A DNA stretch of 64,000 bases from Mucilaginibacter yixingensis (GTDB lineage Bacteria > Bacteroidota > Bacteroidia > Sphingobacteriales > Sphingobacteriaceae): the NCBI RefSeq assembly GCF_041080815.1, contig NZ_CP160205.1:2790001-2854000 (forward strand). Reading direction: 5' to 3'. A program made the translations under genes and the position numbers. Positions 27,844 to 36,564 of the stretch are shown one piece after another. Each line of letters begins with the position of its first letter. Position 1 is the first letter of the stretch. The notes below the pieces were generated by a model, which had not been told where the DNA came from, did no database searches, and saw nothing but the letters and a program-made list of their open reading frames with translations.

Positions 27844-28410
27844 CTACCACTTATGCGTGTCTACTTTTTGCGCCTTTTCTTCCTGTTTCTGCGCGTTTGC
27901 TGCAAATTGCTTTAAATTCTCGCCAACTTGCTTGCAATGTTTCATCAGTTGATCCATATAATTATCAAGTAATGTTTTGTCTACTTTACCCTGAGCCTGC
28001 TCCAGCGGTATCTCCTTCCCTGCTATGGGTACGTAGTTATTATAACGGTCACGCTGATATGGCGTGAACACAAAATCGCTCAGCCAATAGCGGTACCTGC
28101 CATCTTTAAATTCTGCATGCAGCTGATAGGTAACCTGCCCGTCTTCGTGCTTGGTCAGCCCGGCATATAAAACAACTTTTGAGTTGACCAGGATCTGACT
28201 GTCAGGTTTGCCTTTAATCTCTTTGGGCGTATAAGTCTTACTCAACCCAGCATAGCAACGGGCATACAAATCGCGGGCAGAAGCGCCAGCTTGCTCGGCA
28301 GTTTGGTAATAGATGTATTTATTATGTTCATCCAGCGCAAGGGTTTGCTTTTGGGCGAAACCAAGTTTTGACACCAGGACTAAAGCAATGACAACGATCA
28401 GATTCTTCAT
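27844..28410 (-). CDS. Secreted DUF4468-like protein of unknown function
   Basis: A 188-residue exported protein with a clear signal peptide (MKNLIVVIALVLVSKLGFAQ). The pattern VTYQLHAEFKDGRYRYWLSDFVFTPYQRDRYNNYVP resembles the TBP-like domain of the DUF4468 family, common in Bacteroidota exported proteins. The C-terminus is a charged helix. It is on the same strand as the porin and ammonium transporter genes but separated by a terminator. The family assignment is tentative. Confidence 0.6.
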   Translation of the reverse strand: MKNLIVVIALVLVSKLGFAQKQTLALDEHNKYIYYQTAEQAGASARDLYARCYAGLSKTYTPKEIKGKPDSQILVNSKVVLYAGLTKHEDGQVTYQLHAEFKDGRYRYWLSDFVFTPYQRDRYNNYVPIAGKEIPLEQAQGKVDKTLLDNYMDQLMKHCKQVGENLKQFAANAQKQEEKAQKVDTHKW

Positions 28411-28415
28411 ATTAT

Positions 28416-28446
28416 AAAAAAAGCCGCCGGCTACATTTCCGGCGAC
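28416..28446 (-). terminator. Terminator of the porin gene
   Basis: On the minus strand GTCGCCGG (28446-28439) pairs with CCGGCGGC (28430-28423), allowing one G-U pair, followed by seven T. Confidence 0.85.
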
Positions 28447-28476
28447 TCTAATTTACTTATAAACTATTAAATTTTA

Positions 28477-29517
28477 TTAAAAGGCGTAAACTGCAGCTAA
28501 TGAGAACTGAGATGCGTCTTTTGTAACAGCGCCTTTGCTATCGGTAAAGCTGCTGTATGATTTATTACCGAAGCTATCTAAACGAACCTCTGGAATAAAG
28601 GTAAGCGGACCACCTTTAATGTTAGCAGTAGCAGTAAATGCAGTTACGTGCATTTTTGGAGTTGTACCAAAAGCTTTTGTTTCAAAATACTCACCTCTTA
28701 AACCAAAGGTTACAGCACTTGATACAGCCAGCTGCGGATAAAGAGCAACACCATCGTAACCACCACCATTATGTGGTTTTGAGAAGGTAGCACCGTTCAA
28801 ACCCAGTTTAAAGGCATCGGTGATTTGATAGTTGGTAGTTAAGTCAAAGATTGTTCCTGATACAGAACCGGTTGCCAGGTTCAGGTAAGCAGTCCAGCCT
28901 TTTACCGGTGCCACCATTAACTGAGCACCAAAGGTAGATACATCATAAGTTGAGGTATAAGTGTTCCAGCCATCGTTAAAGATACCAGCCATCAAGCTCA
29001 CTTTATCAGAGAAAGCATAAGTAGCTTTAAAGCCAGCATTCTGGAACGGACCGTTGGTGAACAGGTATGAAGTTGAGTAGTTGAAGTTACCAACCGGGCT
29101 AATTACCTCATAACCAATAAAGGTTGACATGTAACCAGCTGTCAGGTTAAACTTGTCGGTAACATCATAAGATACATACAAGTTTTGGATGTGGTAGCTT
29201 GATACACCAGTTGGCAAAGTACCGGTAGCTGCATCAGGCAATGATTGCTCCTGACCTCTTGGACCGAAAGATAACTCACCAACAAATGATGCTTTACCTA
29301 CTTTCTTTTTCAAGCCCAGGTCAATCATACCGATAGAGATAGAGTTTTGATCTGAAGCGAAAGAAGTAGGGATATTTTTGTGACCAGAAAAGTCATACTT
29401 ATAATAAGTATCAACAGACCCAGAGATAGCCAGTGGCGGATCTGCAGGCTTGTCTTGCGCGAAGGCGCCAAATGATACAGCAGAAAGAGCAAGTAAAGGT
29501 AAAAGTTTAATTTTCAT
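28477..29517 (-). CDS. Outer-membrane beta-barrel porin (BBP2-like)
   Basis: A 346-residue outer-membrane protein. The signal peptide (MKIKLLPLLALSAVSFGAFAQ) is followed by repeated amphipathic strands rich in aromatic and Gly residues (FVGELSFGPRG, TAGYMSTFIGYEVI, FGLRGEYFETKAF) and a terminal strand FSLAAVYAF ending in Phe, the usual barrel signal. The putative beta-barrel porin-2 (OmpL-like) family is a good fit; such genes often accompany amt in Bacteroidota, suggesting a path for ammonium or related solutes through the outer membrane (inference). It is 265 bp downstream of amt on the same strand, with a terminator between. Confidence 0.82.
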   Translation of the reverse strand: MKIKLLPLLALSAVSFGAFAQDKPADPPLAISGSVDTYYKYDFSGHKNIPTSFASDQNSISIGMIDLGLKKKVGKASFVGELSFGPRGQEQSLPDAATGTLPTGVSSYHIQNLYVSYDVTDKFNLTAGYMSTFIGYEVISPVGNFNYSTSYLFTNGPFQNAGFKATYAFSDKVSLMAGIFNDGWNTYTSTYDVSTFGAQLMVAPVKGWTAYLNLATGSVSGTIFDLTTNYQITDAFKLGLNGATFSKPHNGGGYDGVALYPQLAVSSAVTFGLRGEYFETKAFGTTPKMHVTAFTATANIKGGPLTFIPEVRLDSFGNKSYSSFTDSKGAVTKDASQFSLAAVYAF

Positions 29518-29737
29518 CGTTTTAACTTGTTTTAAGGGTTGAATTTCTCAGTTTAATCAGGGCATACCTTATCTAATCCTGCCATAAGGCAGGTTTGTAG
29601 GATACCATAAAATTTCAATTTGATCTTTATCCGGATCAGGGATGCCGGGCAACACAATTGTCGCTCGGCTTATAGTCCCGGTGACTTGGCTTGCCTATGT
29701 ATCAGCAAACCTATATTTAGCAGGCGTTTTGATGTTT

Positions 29738-29770
29738 TTAAAAAACCGTGCGGCGTTTCACCGCACGGCT
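29738..29770 (-). terminator. Terminator of the ammonium transporter gene
   Basis: CCGTGCGG (29746-29753) pairs with CCGCACGG (29761-29768); on the minus strand the stem is followed by a run of T's. Confidence 0.85.
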
Positions 29771-29782
29771 TTCACACATCAT

Positions 29783-31357
29783 TTATGCTAACGGAGCTTT
29801 TACGCCAGGCTCGAAAAGACCGCTCAAGCTAACTTCCTCATCATCCTGCGCAGGATAAGCAGAGGTGCCATGTTCAAATGCGTCAATGCCACCTTTCATC
29901 AGCTCACCATGCTCTTCAACACGCAGTCTCCATGGATCAGGCAATTTATTCAGTACAAACATCATCAAACCAGCAACAGCAAAGGTACCCAGACAGATAG
30001 CACCGCTACCCATTAACTGTTTAACTAACTGATCAGTACCACCGCCGTAGAACAGACCGGTAATTGGATGAGAATCATCTGGTCCGGTTGGGCCGGTGAA
30101 ACCATATTTACCGCAGGCAAAGAAACCGATAGAAAGCGTACCCCAGATACCGTTCAGGCCGTGTACCGGAACTGCACCAACTGGATCGTCTATACGCAGA
30201 TACTCTAACAACAGTGTACCGTAGTAAACAATGATACCAGAGATACCACCCAGCAGGATAGCACCCAGCGGGCTAACCCAATAACAAGACGCAGTGATAG
30301 CTACCAGACCAGCAAGGAAACCGTTAATAGTGAAACCTACATCAAATTTACCTTTGGTATCACCAAACCACAGGGCCAGGTACATAGCAACCATACCACC
30401 GGCACAAGCAGCCAATGTAGTGTTAGCAGCCACACGGCCAATACCTTGCATATCCATAGCAGACAGGGTTGAACCTGGGTTAAAACCATACCAGCCGAAC
30501 CATAGCAAGAAACCACCTACCGCGGCGATAGTAAGGTTGTGCGGAGCAGGCATGCCGCCACCGTCGCGTTTAAACACACGACCCAGCCGTGGACCTAACA
30601 CCATTGCACCAGCCAATGAAGCTACACCACCAATTGAGTGTACTACGGTTGAACCGGCAAAGTCAAGGAAACCTTTAGCTACTAACCAACCGTCAGGACC
30701 CCAAGCCCAGTGACCAAAAATTGGGTAGATGAAACCGGTTATACCGATTGAGTAAAGGATATCGCCACGGAAACTGGTACGACCAATCATAGCGCCTGAT
30801 ACGATGGTTGAACAAGTATCGGCAAACGCGTATTGGAAAATCCAGTGTGCCAATACCGGGATACCGGTTGCACTATACGTAAGCGGAATATTATTAAGGA
30901 AGAACCAAGGTTTACCGTCCTGACCGTGCCAGCCGATAAAGCCATTGCCCCAGCCAAACATAAAGGCGTAGCCAATAGCCCAGAACAGTATACCGCAAAG
31001 ACAGGTATCGAAAATACATTCCATCAAAATGTTAACGGTCTCTTTTTTGCGGGCGAAACCAGCTTCAAGCATTACGAAACCAGCTTGCATACCAAATACC
31101 AGGAATGCTGCAACCAGCGTCCAGATAGTATTTGCTGTATTAATAAGCGACGTTTCCGTTGCCGACGGTGCCGCGGCCGCTGCTGCCTGTGCATGCGCCG
31201 GTGAACCCATCAAACCTGGTAAAGACATCATAGCCACGAACACCAGCCCGAGACCAATCATCTTGCCCGACAAAATTGTGGCACCAAGTGCCCACTTCTC
31301 ACGCGTTATCTTCCGAAACGGCTCGAAGACTCTGTGTTTTGCGAAGTTTACTTCCAT
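29783..31357 (-). CDS. amt: Ammonium transporter (Amt family)
   Basis: A 524-residue inner-membrane ammonium channel. An N-terminal stretch of about 60 residues (including a hydrophobic helix ending SPAHAQA that looks like a signal peptide) precedes the Amt core. Core signatures are FLVFGMQAGFVMLEAGFARKKE, the FDFAGSTVVHSIGG-type segment with the first pore His and DDPVGAVPVHGLNGIWGTL with the second. Eleven helices are expected. No glnK/PII gene is adjacent in the window, which is notable since PII normally gates Amt. It is divergent from glnN and likely shares nitrogen control. Confidence 0.95.
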   Translation of the reverse strand: MEVNFAKHRVFEPFRKITREKWALGATILSGKMIGLGLVFVAMMSLPGLMGSPAHAQAAAAAAPSATETSLINTANTIWTLVAAFLVFGMQAGFVMLEAGFARKKETVNILMECIFDTCLCGILFWAIGYAFMFGWGNGFIGWHGQDGKPWFFLNNIPLTYSATGIPVLAHWIFQYAFADTCSTIVSGAMIGRTSFRGDILYSIGITGFIYPIFGHWAWGPDGWLVAKGFLDFAGSTVVHSIGGVASLAGAMVLGPRLGRVFKRDGGGMPAPHNLTIAAVGGFLLWFGWYGFNPGSTLSAMDMQGIGRVAANTTLAACAGGMVAMYLALWFGDTKGKFDVGFTINGFLAGLVAITASCYWVSPLGAILLGGISGIIVYYGTLLLEYLRIDDPVGAVPVHGLNGIWGTLSIGFFACGKYGFTGPTGPDDSHPITGLFYGGGTDQLVKQLMGSGAICLGTFAVAGLMMFVLNKLPDPWRLRVEEHGELMKGGIDAFEHGTSAYPAQDDEEVSLSGLFEPGVKAPLA

Positions 31358-31914
31358 TGTTTTAAAAATTTAGTTAGTTAGAAATGATATGTGTGAACGA
31401 TTATAAAATCCAATTACTATTTAGTTCTATTATTAAAGGACAGATTTTTAAAAAAACTTTCGATTCTGAATTCTTGGTTAATTTATCACCATCATCACTT
31501 AATAATTTACATAGTTTTTAAATTTACTATCAAAAACCATTAAACTTTTCATAAAAATACAAATCAAATTCATAAAAACCAAATTTCAATTAAAAAAATC
31601 GAATACTTTTTGGATTTTTTATGAAAACACACAAACAAAAGCCTGTTTTTTATCCAAAATTTAGAATTATCAGCTCATTTAATCTATTTTTTTAGTCTTT
31701 TTTTAAAGACAAGCACTTTAGACCCATTTTCAACCACCCAAAATGCGCTTTAGAAGAAACTTTCTAAAAAAAAGCACAAAATCAGCACAAAACCATAAAA
31801 CATTTAAGTTTTAGAGCCCCGATTAACAATTTTCACTCCTTTGTCGATATTTTACCCGATTTTTTCAGCATTATTGGTCAAGAAGTTTAATTTTGAAGTT
31901 CAATTACCTAAAAA
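31358..31914. other. 557-bp AT-rich divergent control region of amt and glnN
   Basis: No gene is seen. The sequence is very rich in A and T. TTCATAAAAA occurs at 31548-31557 and 31569-31578 (21 bp apart, about two helical turns) and inverted at 31616-31625, candidate binding sites for a nitrogen regulator. No sigma-54 GG-N10-GC pattern was recognised. The glnN -7 element is near the right end. Confidence 0.45.
31888..31895 (+). promoter_or_regulatory. -7 element of glnN
   Basis: TAATTTTG matches TAnnTTTG, 19 bp upstream of the ATG. The -33 element is poor, suggesting activator dependence. Confidence 0.45.
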
Positions 31915-34086
31915 ATGTCAAATTTTCGCTTTCAGGCACTGCAGACGGTGCTCACCAGAACTATCCCCGAAGTAAAATCACCATCAAATAAGATCTCTGA
32001 TTTTTACGGCGCCAACGTTTTTGATAATAAAAAGCTGAAAGAGTACCTTTCTGGCGATGCCTATCAAAGCATTATTAAATCTATAGACGAAGGCGAACCA
32101 ATTGCGCGCGAAACTGCGGAGCAAATTGCATCGGCTATGAAGAGCTGGGCCATTAGTAAAGGTGCCACCCACTACACTCACTGGTTTCAGCCATTAACCG
32201 GGTCAACTGCCGAAAAGCACGACGCATTTTTTGAGCCAACTGCCGATGGAGCCATTGAACGTTTTAGCGGCGACGCGCTGGCACAGCAAGAGCCCGATGC
32301 TTCCAGCTTCCCTAGCGGCGGTATCCGTAATACTTTTGAGGCCCGCGGTTACACCGCCTGGGATCCATCGTCGCCAGCCTTTATTATGGGTCGCACCCTG
32401 TGTATCCCTACCGTATTTGTATCCTACACCGGCGAGGCCTTAGATTATAAGGTACCTTTATTAAAGGCATTAAACGCGCTTGACAAAGCTGCGGTTGATG
32501 TTTGCCACTTTTTTGATAAAAGCATTGAACGCGTACATGCATCATTGGGTATTGAGCAGGAATATTTCCTGGTAGATCTTGCCTTATATAATGCACGTCC
32601 AGATTTGTACCTGACCGGTCGTACCCTGTTCGGCCACATGTCTGCCAAAAACCAGCAGTTGGAAGACCATTATTTCGGTTCGATCCCAGAGCGTGTGTAT
32701 GCTTTTATGCAGGATATGGAAAATGAGGCCTTATTATTAGGTATCCCGCTGAAAACCCGTCATAACGAGGTGGCACCATCTCAATTTGAGTGTGCACCTG
32801 TTTATGAAGAGATCAACCTGGCCATTGACCATAACCAGCTGCTGATGGACCTGATGGACCGCGTAGCCAAGCGCCATAACTTTAAAGTGTTGCTGCATGA
32901 AAAACCTTACGCCGGCGTAAACGGCTCGGGCAAGCACAACAACTGGTCTATGATTACCAATACCGGTAAAAACCTGCTATCGCCGGGCAAAACGCCAAAG
33001 AACAACCTGATGTTCCTGACGTTTTTTGTTAATACCATCAAAGCAGTATATGAACATGCCGATCTGCTGCGTGCTTCTATCGCTACCGTAAATAACGATC
33101 ACCGTTTGGGTGCTAACGAGGCTCCGCCGGCTATCATCTCTATCTTCCTGGGCAGCCAGCTGAATGATGTACTGGATGAGATTGAAACTTCACGCATCAG
33201 CAAAAAAATTAAAGACGATAGCTTGCTATGGCAAGGCATCCCTAAAGTTCCACAGATTTTTAGAGATAATACCGACCGTAACCGTACATCGCCGTTTGCC
33301 TTTACCGGTAACAAGTTTGAGTTACGCGCGGTAGGTTCATCAGCCAACTCGGCTAACCCAATGACCATCCTGAACGTAATCATGGCCGATCAGCTGCGTA
33401 AGTTTAAATTCGACGTTGATAAACTGATCCGTAAGGGTGAGAAAAAAGACGTAGCGCTGCTTACCATTATTAAAAGGTATATCAAGGAGTCGAAATCTAT
33501 CCGTTTTGAAGGTAACGGTTATAGCGAAGACTGGGAGAAAGAAGCTGAAGCACGCGGTTTGAGCAACATCAAAACTACGCCAAAAGCATTGGATGCCCTG
33601 ATCTCTGAAAAAACCGAGCGCCTGTTTGAAGAAACCGCCGTTTATAACAAACGTGAGGCACTTGCCCGTCATGAGATTTTGCTGGACAGCTTCTATAAAA
33701 AACTACAGATTGAGGCCCGTGTAATGGGCGAAATGGTAAATAACGTAATCATCCCGTCGGCTGTCAACTATCAATCAAAACTGATTGAAAACGTGCGCGG
33801 CTTAAAAGATATAGGTTTACCACAAGAAACTTACTCGGCACAAATTGATATCATCACCAAAATATCTGAGCACATCAACTTCATCAAAACCAATGTTGAA
33901 GAAATGGTAGAAGAGCGCAAAAAGGCCAACATTATTGAAGACCTGCGCGATAAAGCTATTGCTTATGATGAAAAGGTAAAAAGTTACTTCCAGCCTATCC
34001 GCTACCACGTAGACAAACTGGAGCAGCTGATTGATGATGCGTTGTGGCCATTACCAAAATTCAGAGAGTTGTTATTTATTAAATAA
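31915..34086 (+). CDS. glnN: Glutamine synthetase type III
   Basis: A 723-residue cytoplasmic enzyme making glutamine from glutamate, ammonium and ATP. The length (over 700) and motifs are those of type III GS, not the 470-residue type I: GSTAEKHDAFFEPT, GRTLCIPTVFVSYTGEALDYKVPLLKAL, EQEYFLVDLALYNARPDLYLTGR, TRHNEVAPSQFECAPVYEEINLAIDHNQLLMDLM and GVNGSGKHNNWSM. The C-terminal 150 residues are the helical type III extension. It is divergent from amt, consistent with coupled ammonium uptake and assimilation. A strong terminator follows. Confidence 0.97.
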   Translation: MSNFRFQALQTVLTRTIPEVKSPSNKISDFYGANVFDNKKLKEYLSGDAYQSIIKSIDEGEPIARETAEQIASAMKSWAISKGATHYTHWFQPLTGSTAEKHDAFFEPTADGAIERFSGDALAQQEPDASSFPSGGIRNTFEARGYTAWDPSSPAFIMGRTLCIPTVFVSYTGEALDYKVPLLKALNALDKAAVDVCHFFDKSIERVHASLGIEQEYFLVDLALYNARPDLYLTGRTLFGHMSAKNQQLEDHYFGSIPERVYAFMQDMENEALLLGIPLKTRHNEVAPSQFECAPVYEEINLAIDHNQLLMDLMDRVAKRHNFKVLLHEKPYAGVNGSGKHNNWSMITNTGKNLLSPGKTPKNNLMFLTFFVNTIKAVYEHADLLRASIATVNNDHRLGANEAPPAIISIFLGSQLNDVLDEIETSRISKKIKDDSLLWQGIPKVPQIFRDNTDRNRTSPFAFTGNKFELRAVGSSANSANPMTILNVIMADQLRKFKFDVDKLIRKGEKKDVALLTIIKRYIKESKSIRFEGNGYSEDWEKEAEARGLSNIKTTPKALDALISEKTERLFEETAVYNKREALARHEILLDSFYKKLQIEARVMGEMVNNVIIPSAVNYQSKLIENVRGLKDIGLPQETYSAQIDIITKISEHINFIKTNVEEMVEERKKANIIEDLRDKAIAYDEKVKSYFQPIRYHVDKLEQLIDDALWPLPKFRELLFIK

Positions 34087-34087
34087 C

Positions 34088-34206
34088 TAACCCCTCCCGG
34101 CCTCCCCTAAGGGGAGGTAAAAGAAAAGCGAAGCTATTCCAGCTTCGCTTTTCTTTTTTAACGATGCAATGAAAGTCCTCCCCTTCGGGAAGGATTTAGG
34201 AGGGGT
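34088..34206. repeat. Composite C-rich repeat flanking a terminator
   Basis: A left arm (34088-34118, CCCCTCCCGGCCTCCCCTAA then GGGGAGG) and an inverted right arm (34175-34206) enclose the glnN terminator. Similar arms recur at 36410, 63693 and 63769. The right arm runs into the dinB gene and supplies its last codons and stop. Confidence 0.65.
34119..34159. terminator. Terminator between convergent glnN and dinB
   Basis: A perfect 17-bp stem: AAAAGAAAAGCGAAGCT (34119-34135) and its complement 34141-34157, with a 5-nt loop. The T-rich and A-rich ends make it usable in both directions. Confidence 0.92.
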
Positions 34207-34702
34207 TCAACACCTTCACCGTCACCAACAACTGCCCCGTATGCCGCATGGTATGCTCGGCCATATGCACCAGCAAACCAATCACAGTCGAGGGTAATTG
34301 TGCGCGCCCTACTCCCCTTGGTTCGGTTAACGTGTTCTCATCGGTACTTTTTAAAACAACTATCGCTTTATCAACCTGAAGATTAAAAGCTTGAAGCAAA
34401 CCAGCAAGATTATCCGTTGGTGAGCCCTCCGAGCGCAGGTATTGTAGTTGATCTTCAGATAGCAACCGGCCATCAGCATAAGTTGTCAATCTATCCATCA
34501 CACCGCGCATGTGTTGCAAATGAAATCCTACCGAGGCCATGCCGGCCACCTTTTCCCAAAGTTTTTCTTTAGGGAAATCCCTTAACATGGCGTTGATCTC
34601 CTCGCGGGCTTGCAGTAAGGCATGGGCTACAGGTTGTAATAGTGCGGGCACCTCTGGCAGCGAGCCACGCAGCCAAACTTCTTGCTTTGTTGTGTTTTCC
34701 AT
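34196..34702 (-). CDS. DinB-family protein
   Basis: A 168-residue four-helix-bundle protein of the DinB/YfiT superfamily. Metal-binding His residues fit the DinB pattern in GFHLQHMRGVMDRLTTY and LLVHMAEHTMRHTGQLLV. Functions in the family include thiol S-transferases and stress-induced metal-dependent enzymes; this member's role is unknown. Its final residues (LNPS) and stop codon lie inside the right arm of a dispersed C-rich repeat (34175-34206), suggesting the repeat inserted at or near the gene end. Confidence 0.85.
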   Translation of the reverse strand: MENTTKQEVWLRGSLPEVPALLQPVAHALLQAREEINAMLRDFPKEKLWEKVAGMASVGFHLQHMRGVMDRLTTYADGRLLSEDQLQYLRSEGSPTDNLAGLLQAFNLQVDKAIVVLKSTDENTLTEPRGVGRAQLPSTVIGLLVHMAEHTMRHTGQLLVTVKVLNPS

Positions 34703-34798
34703 ATAAAAGCTGACTTTAAAATGCTACGAAGGCAATTTGAGCAAATTTCTTAATAGTTTAAGTTTACTGTTATAACACTTATTCTGGATCACTATAGG

Positions 34799-34806
34799 TA
34801 AATTTG
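34799..34806 (+). promoter_or_regulatory. Possible -7 element of the L,D-transpeptidase gene
   Basis: TAAATTTG matches TAnnTTTG, 70 bp upstream of the chosen start. It would leave the alternative upstream ATG (34814) at the very 5' end of the message. Confidence 0.4.
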
Positions 34807-34876
34807 CTACCAAATGCTGCCCGCAACTAAAGATGGTACGCGTATTGCGTTTATTACCCCAAACATACATACTACC

Positions 34877-36409
34877 ATGAGTTATCCTAAACATAAACCC
34901 TTTATCCTGCTCCTTATCCCGGTTCTGCTGTTATTTATGATGCAGGGGTGTAAAAGGCCGCCGCACTCAGACATTGGCAAACTGCTGAACGACAAAAGCA
35001 AGAACAATATCTACAAACAACTAACTGATGAGGGCTACACCGCCGCCGTTAAACAAATACTGCAAAGCAAAAAGGTTGCGCTGACAAACCCAGCGGTTAT
35101 TAAATCGTTTTATGCCAGCGAAGATTATGAACCGATATTCATCCGCGATCACTTTGTAAATGGCGATCTGGATACTGCAGTGGCTATTCTCTCCCGTTCA
35201 TCAGTACATGGTTTAAACCCCAAGCTGTTTCATGGCGATGAGATGGCGGCTCTCCTAACCAAACTACGCGATCCAAAAGCTATTAAAACTACCGATGAGG
35301 CTTACCAAAATATAGCTCGATTGGAATTGATGATGGCCAATGCACTCATCAACTACGCTAACGATATGCAGTTCGGGGTGGTTAATCCGCATAGAATTTA
35401 CCAACGCTATTATACTAACACGCTCAGACCGGATAGTACTTCTATGAAAAAAGTGTTCGCTGCCCAGGATTTGAAAGCTTACCTGGACAGCATCCAGCCA
35501 CACTCGCCGCAATACATGGCACTACAAAAAGCATTGACAACCGGCTACACCGCACCAGGCATGACACAGGAAGAAACCAAACGCATCTTGCTGGTAAATA
35601 TGGAACGTCTGCGATGGAAAAACAAGCCTGCAGAACCACGTTATGTACAGGTAAACATCCCCGCTTTTCAACTAGATGTGATGGACCAGGGCCACAGCAC
35701 GCTGAACATGAAGGTTTGTGTTGGCGAGGGCCGTAATAAAGATTTCACCAAAAGTTTGGTAAGATATGACGACACCGATATGGTAGATCACCCGGTAAGA
35801 AGGGAAACACCGCAGCTAACCAGCCTGATCAACGAAGCACAGGTGAACCCAATCTGGAACATTCCGGTAAGCATCGCCTCAAGAGAAATAATTGTGGAGG
35901 CCGATAAAGACCCTTACTATCTATCTAATAAAAACATCAATGTATACCGAGATGGTAAATTGGTTGATGACCCCGAAGATATTGATTGGGGCGACCCGAA
36001 AGCGGCCGAAGAATATTCATTCAAACAGCAACCGGGCGAACAAAATTCATTAGGCAAAATCAAGTTCCTGTTCCCTAACAAAAGCAGCGTTTACCTGCAT
36101 GATACCCCGGCCAAAAACGCGTTTAACTACAACAAGCGCGATGTCAGTCACGGTTGTGTTCGTCTGGAAAAACCGCTTGACCTGGCCCGGGCACTTTTCG
36201 GCGACGGCGAAAAGTATAATTTGATAGAGAAATATATGGGCGAGGATAATGCTAAAACAGTAGATATTGCCTTACCTAAAAAGGTACCAGTATATATTAC
36301 TTACGTAACCTGTTGGGCCGATGATGCCGGCGCACTGCAATTCAGACCCGATGTTTATGGGTTGGATATTGTGCTATATGGCAATTTGCAGAAAAGGATG
36401 TTGATATAA
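34877..36409 (+). CDS. L,D-transpeptidase lipoprotein (YcbB-like)
   Basis: About 510 residues from ATG 34877; an upstream in-frame ATG at 34814 would add 21 polar residues before the signal peptide and is less likely. The signal peptide ends in a lipobox (LFMMQGC), so the protein is anchored in the membrane facing the periplasm. After a helical and peptidoglycan-binding-like region comes the YkuD catalytic domain, with NPIWNIPVSIASREI, FLFPNKSSVYLHDTP and the active-site SHGCVRLEKPLDLA (Cys427). The enzyme makes 3-3 cross-links in peptidoglycan or attaches proteins to it. Downstream is a C-rich repeat. Confidence 0.93.
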   Translation: MSYPKHKPFILLLIPVLLLFMMQGCKRPPHSDIGKLLNDKSKNNIYKQLTDEGYTAAVKQILQSKKVALTNPAVIKSFYASEDYEPIFIRDHFVNGDLDTAVAILSRSSVHGLNPKLFHGDEMAALLTKLRDPKAIKTTDEAYQNIARLELMMANALINYANDMQFGVVNPHRIYQRYYTNTLRPDSTSMKKVFAAQDLKAYLDSIQPHSPQYMALQKALTTGYTAPGMTQEETKRILLVNMERLRWKNKPAEPRYVQVNIPAFQLDVMDQGHSTLNMKVCVGEGRNKDFTKSLVRYDDTDMVDHPVRRETPQLTSLINEAQVNPIWNIPVSIASREIIVEADKDPYYLSNKNINVYRDGKLVDDPEDIDWGDPKAAEEYSFKQQPGEQNSLGKIKFLFPNKSSVYLHDTPAKNAFNYNKRDVSHGCVRLEKPLDLARALFGDGEKYNLIEKYMGEDNAKTVDIALPKKVPVYITYVTCWADDAGALQFRPDVYGLDIVLYGNLQKRMLI

Positions 36410-36439
36410 ACCCCTCCTAACCTCCTCCCAAGGAGGGGA
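36410..36439. repeat. C-rich dispersed repeat, single short copy
   Basis: Directly after the L,D-transpeptidase stop is CCCCTCCTAACCTCCTCCCA followed by AGGAGGGG, the same type as the arms at 34088 and 63693. The internal inverted repeat can form a hairpin. Confidence 0.6.
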
Positions 36440-36457
36440 ATAAATATTAGCAAATAT

Positions 36458-36539
36458 GTCATGCTGAACGATAGCAAAGCATCTCTGACGCAAATCTACG
36501 ACGAGGTTCGCGGGATGCTTTGCTATCGCTCAGAATGAC
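36458..36539. repeat. Dispersed palindromic repeat, GTCAT-type (copy with GACGCAAATCTA loop)
   Basis: Inverted arms GTCATGCTGAACGATAGCAA (36458 onward) and, read inverted, GTCATTCTGAGCGATAGCAA (from 36539). The loop starts CTCTGACGCAAATCTA, identical to the loop start of the copy at 38161. Confidence 0.8.
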
Positions 36540-36564
36540 AACATGGCCAGAGAACTATTCGATA

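Noticed and set aside
31358..31914. Sigma-54 promoter for amt or glnN
   Set aside because: I looked for the GG-N10-GC pattern and found no good match.
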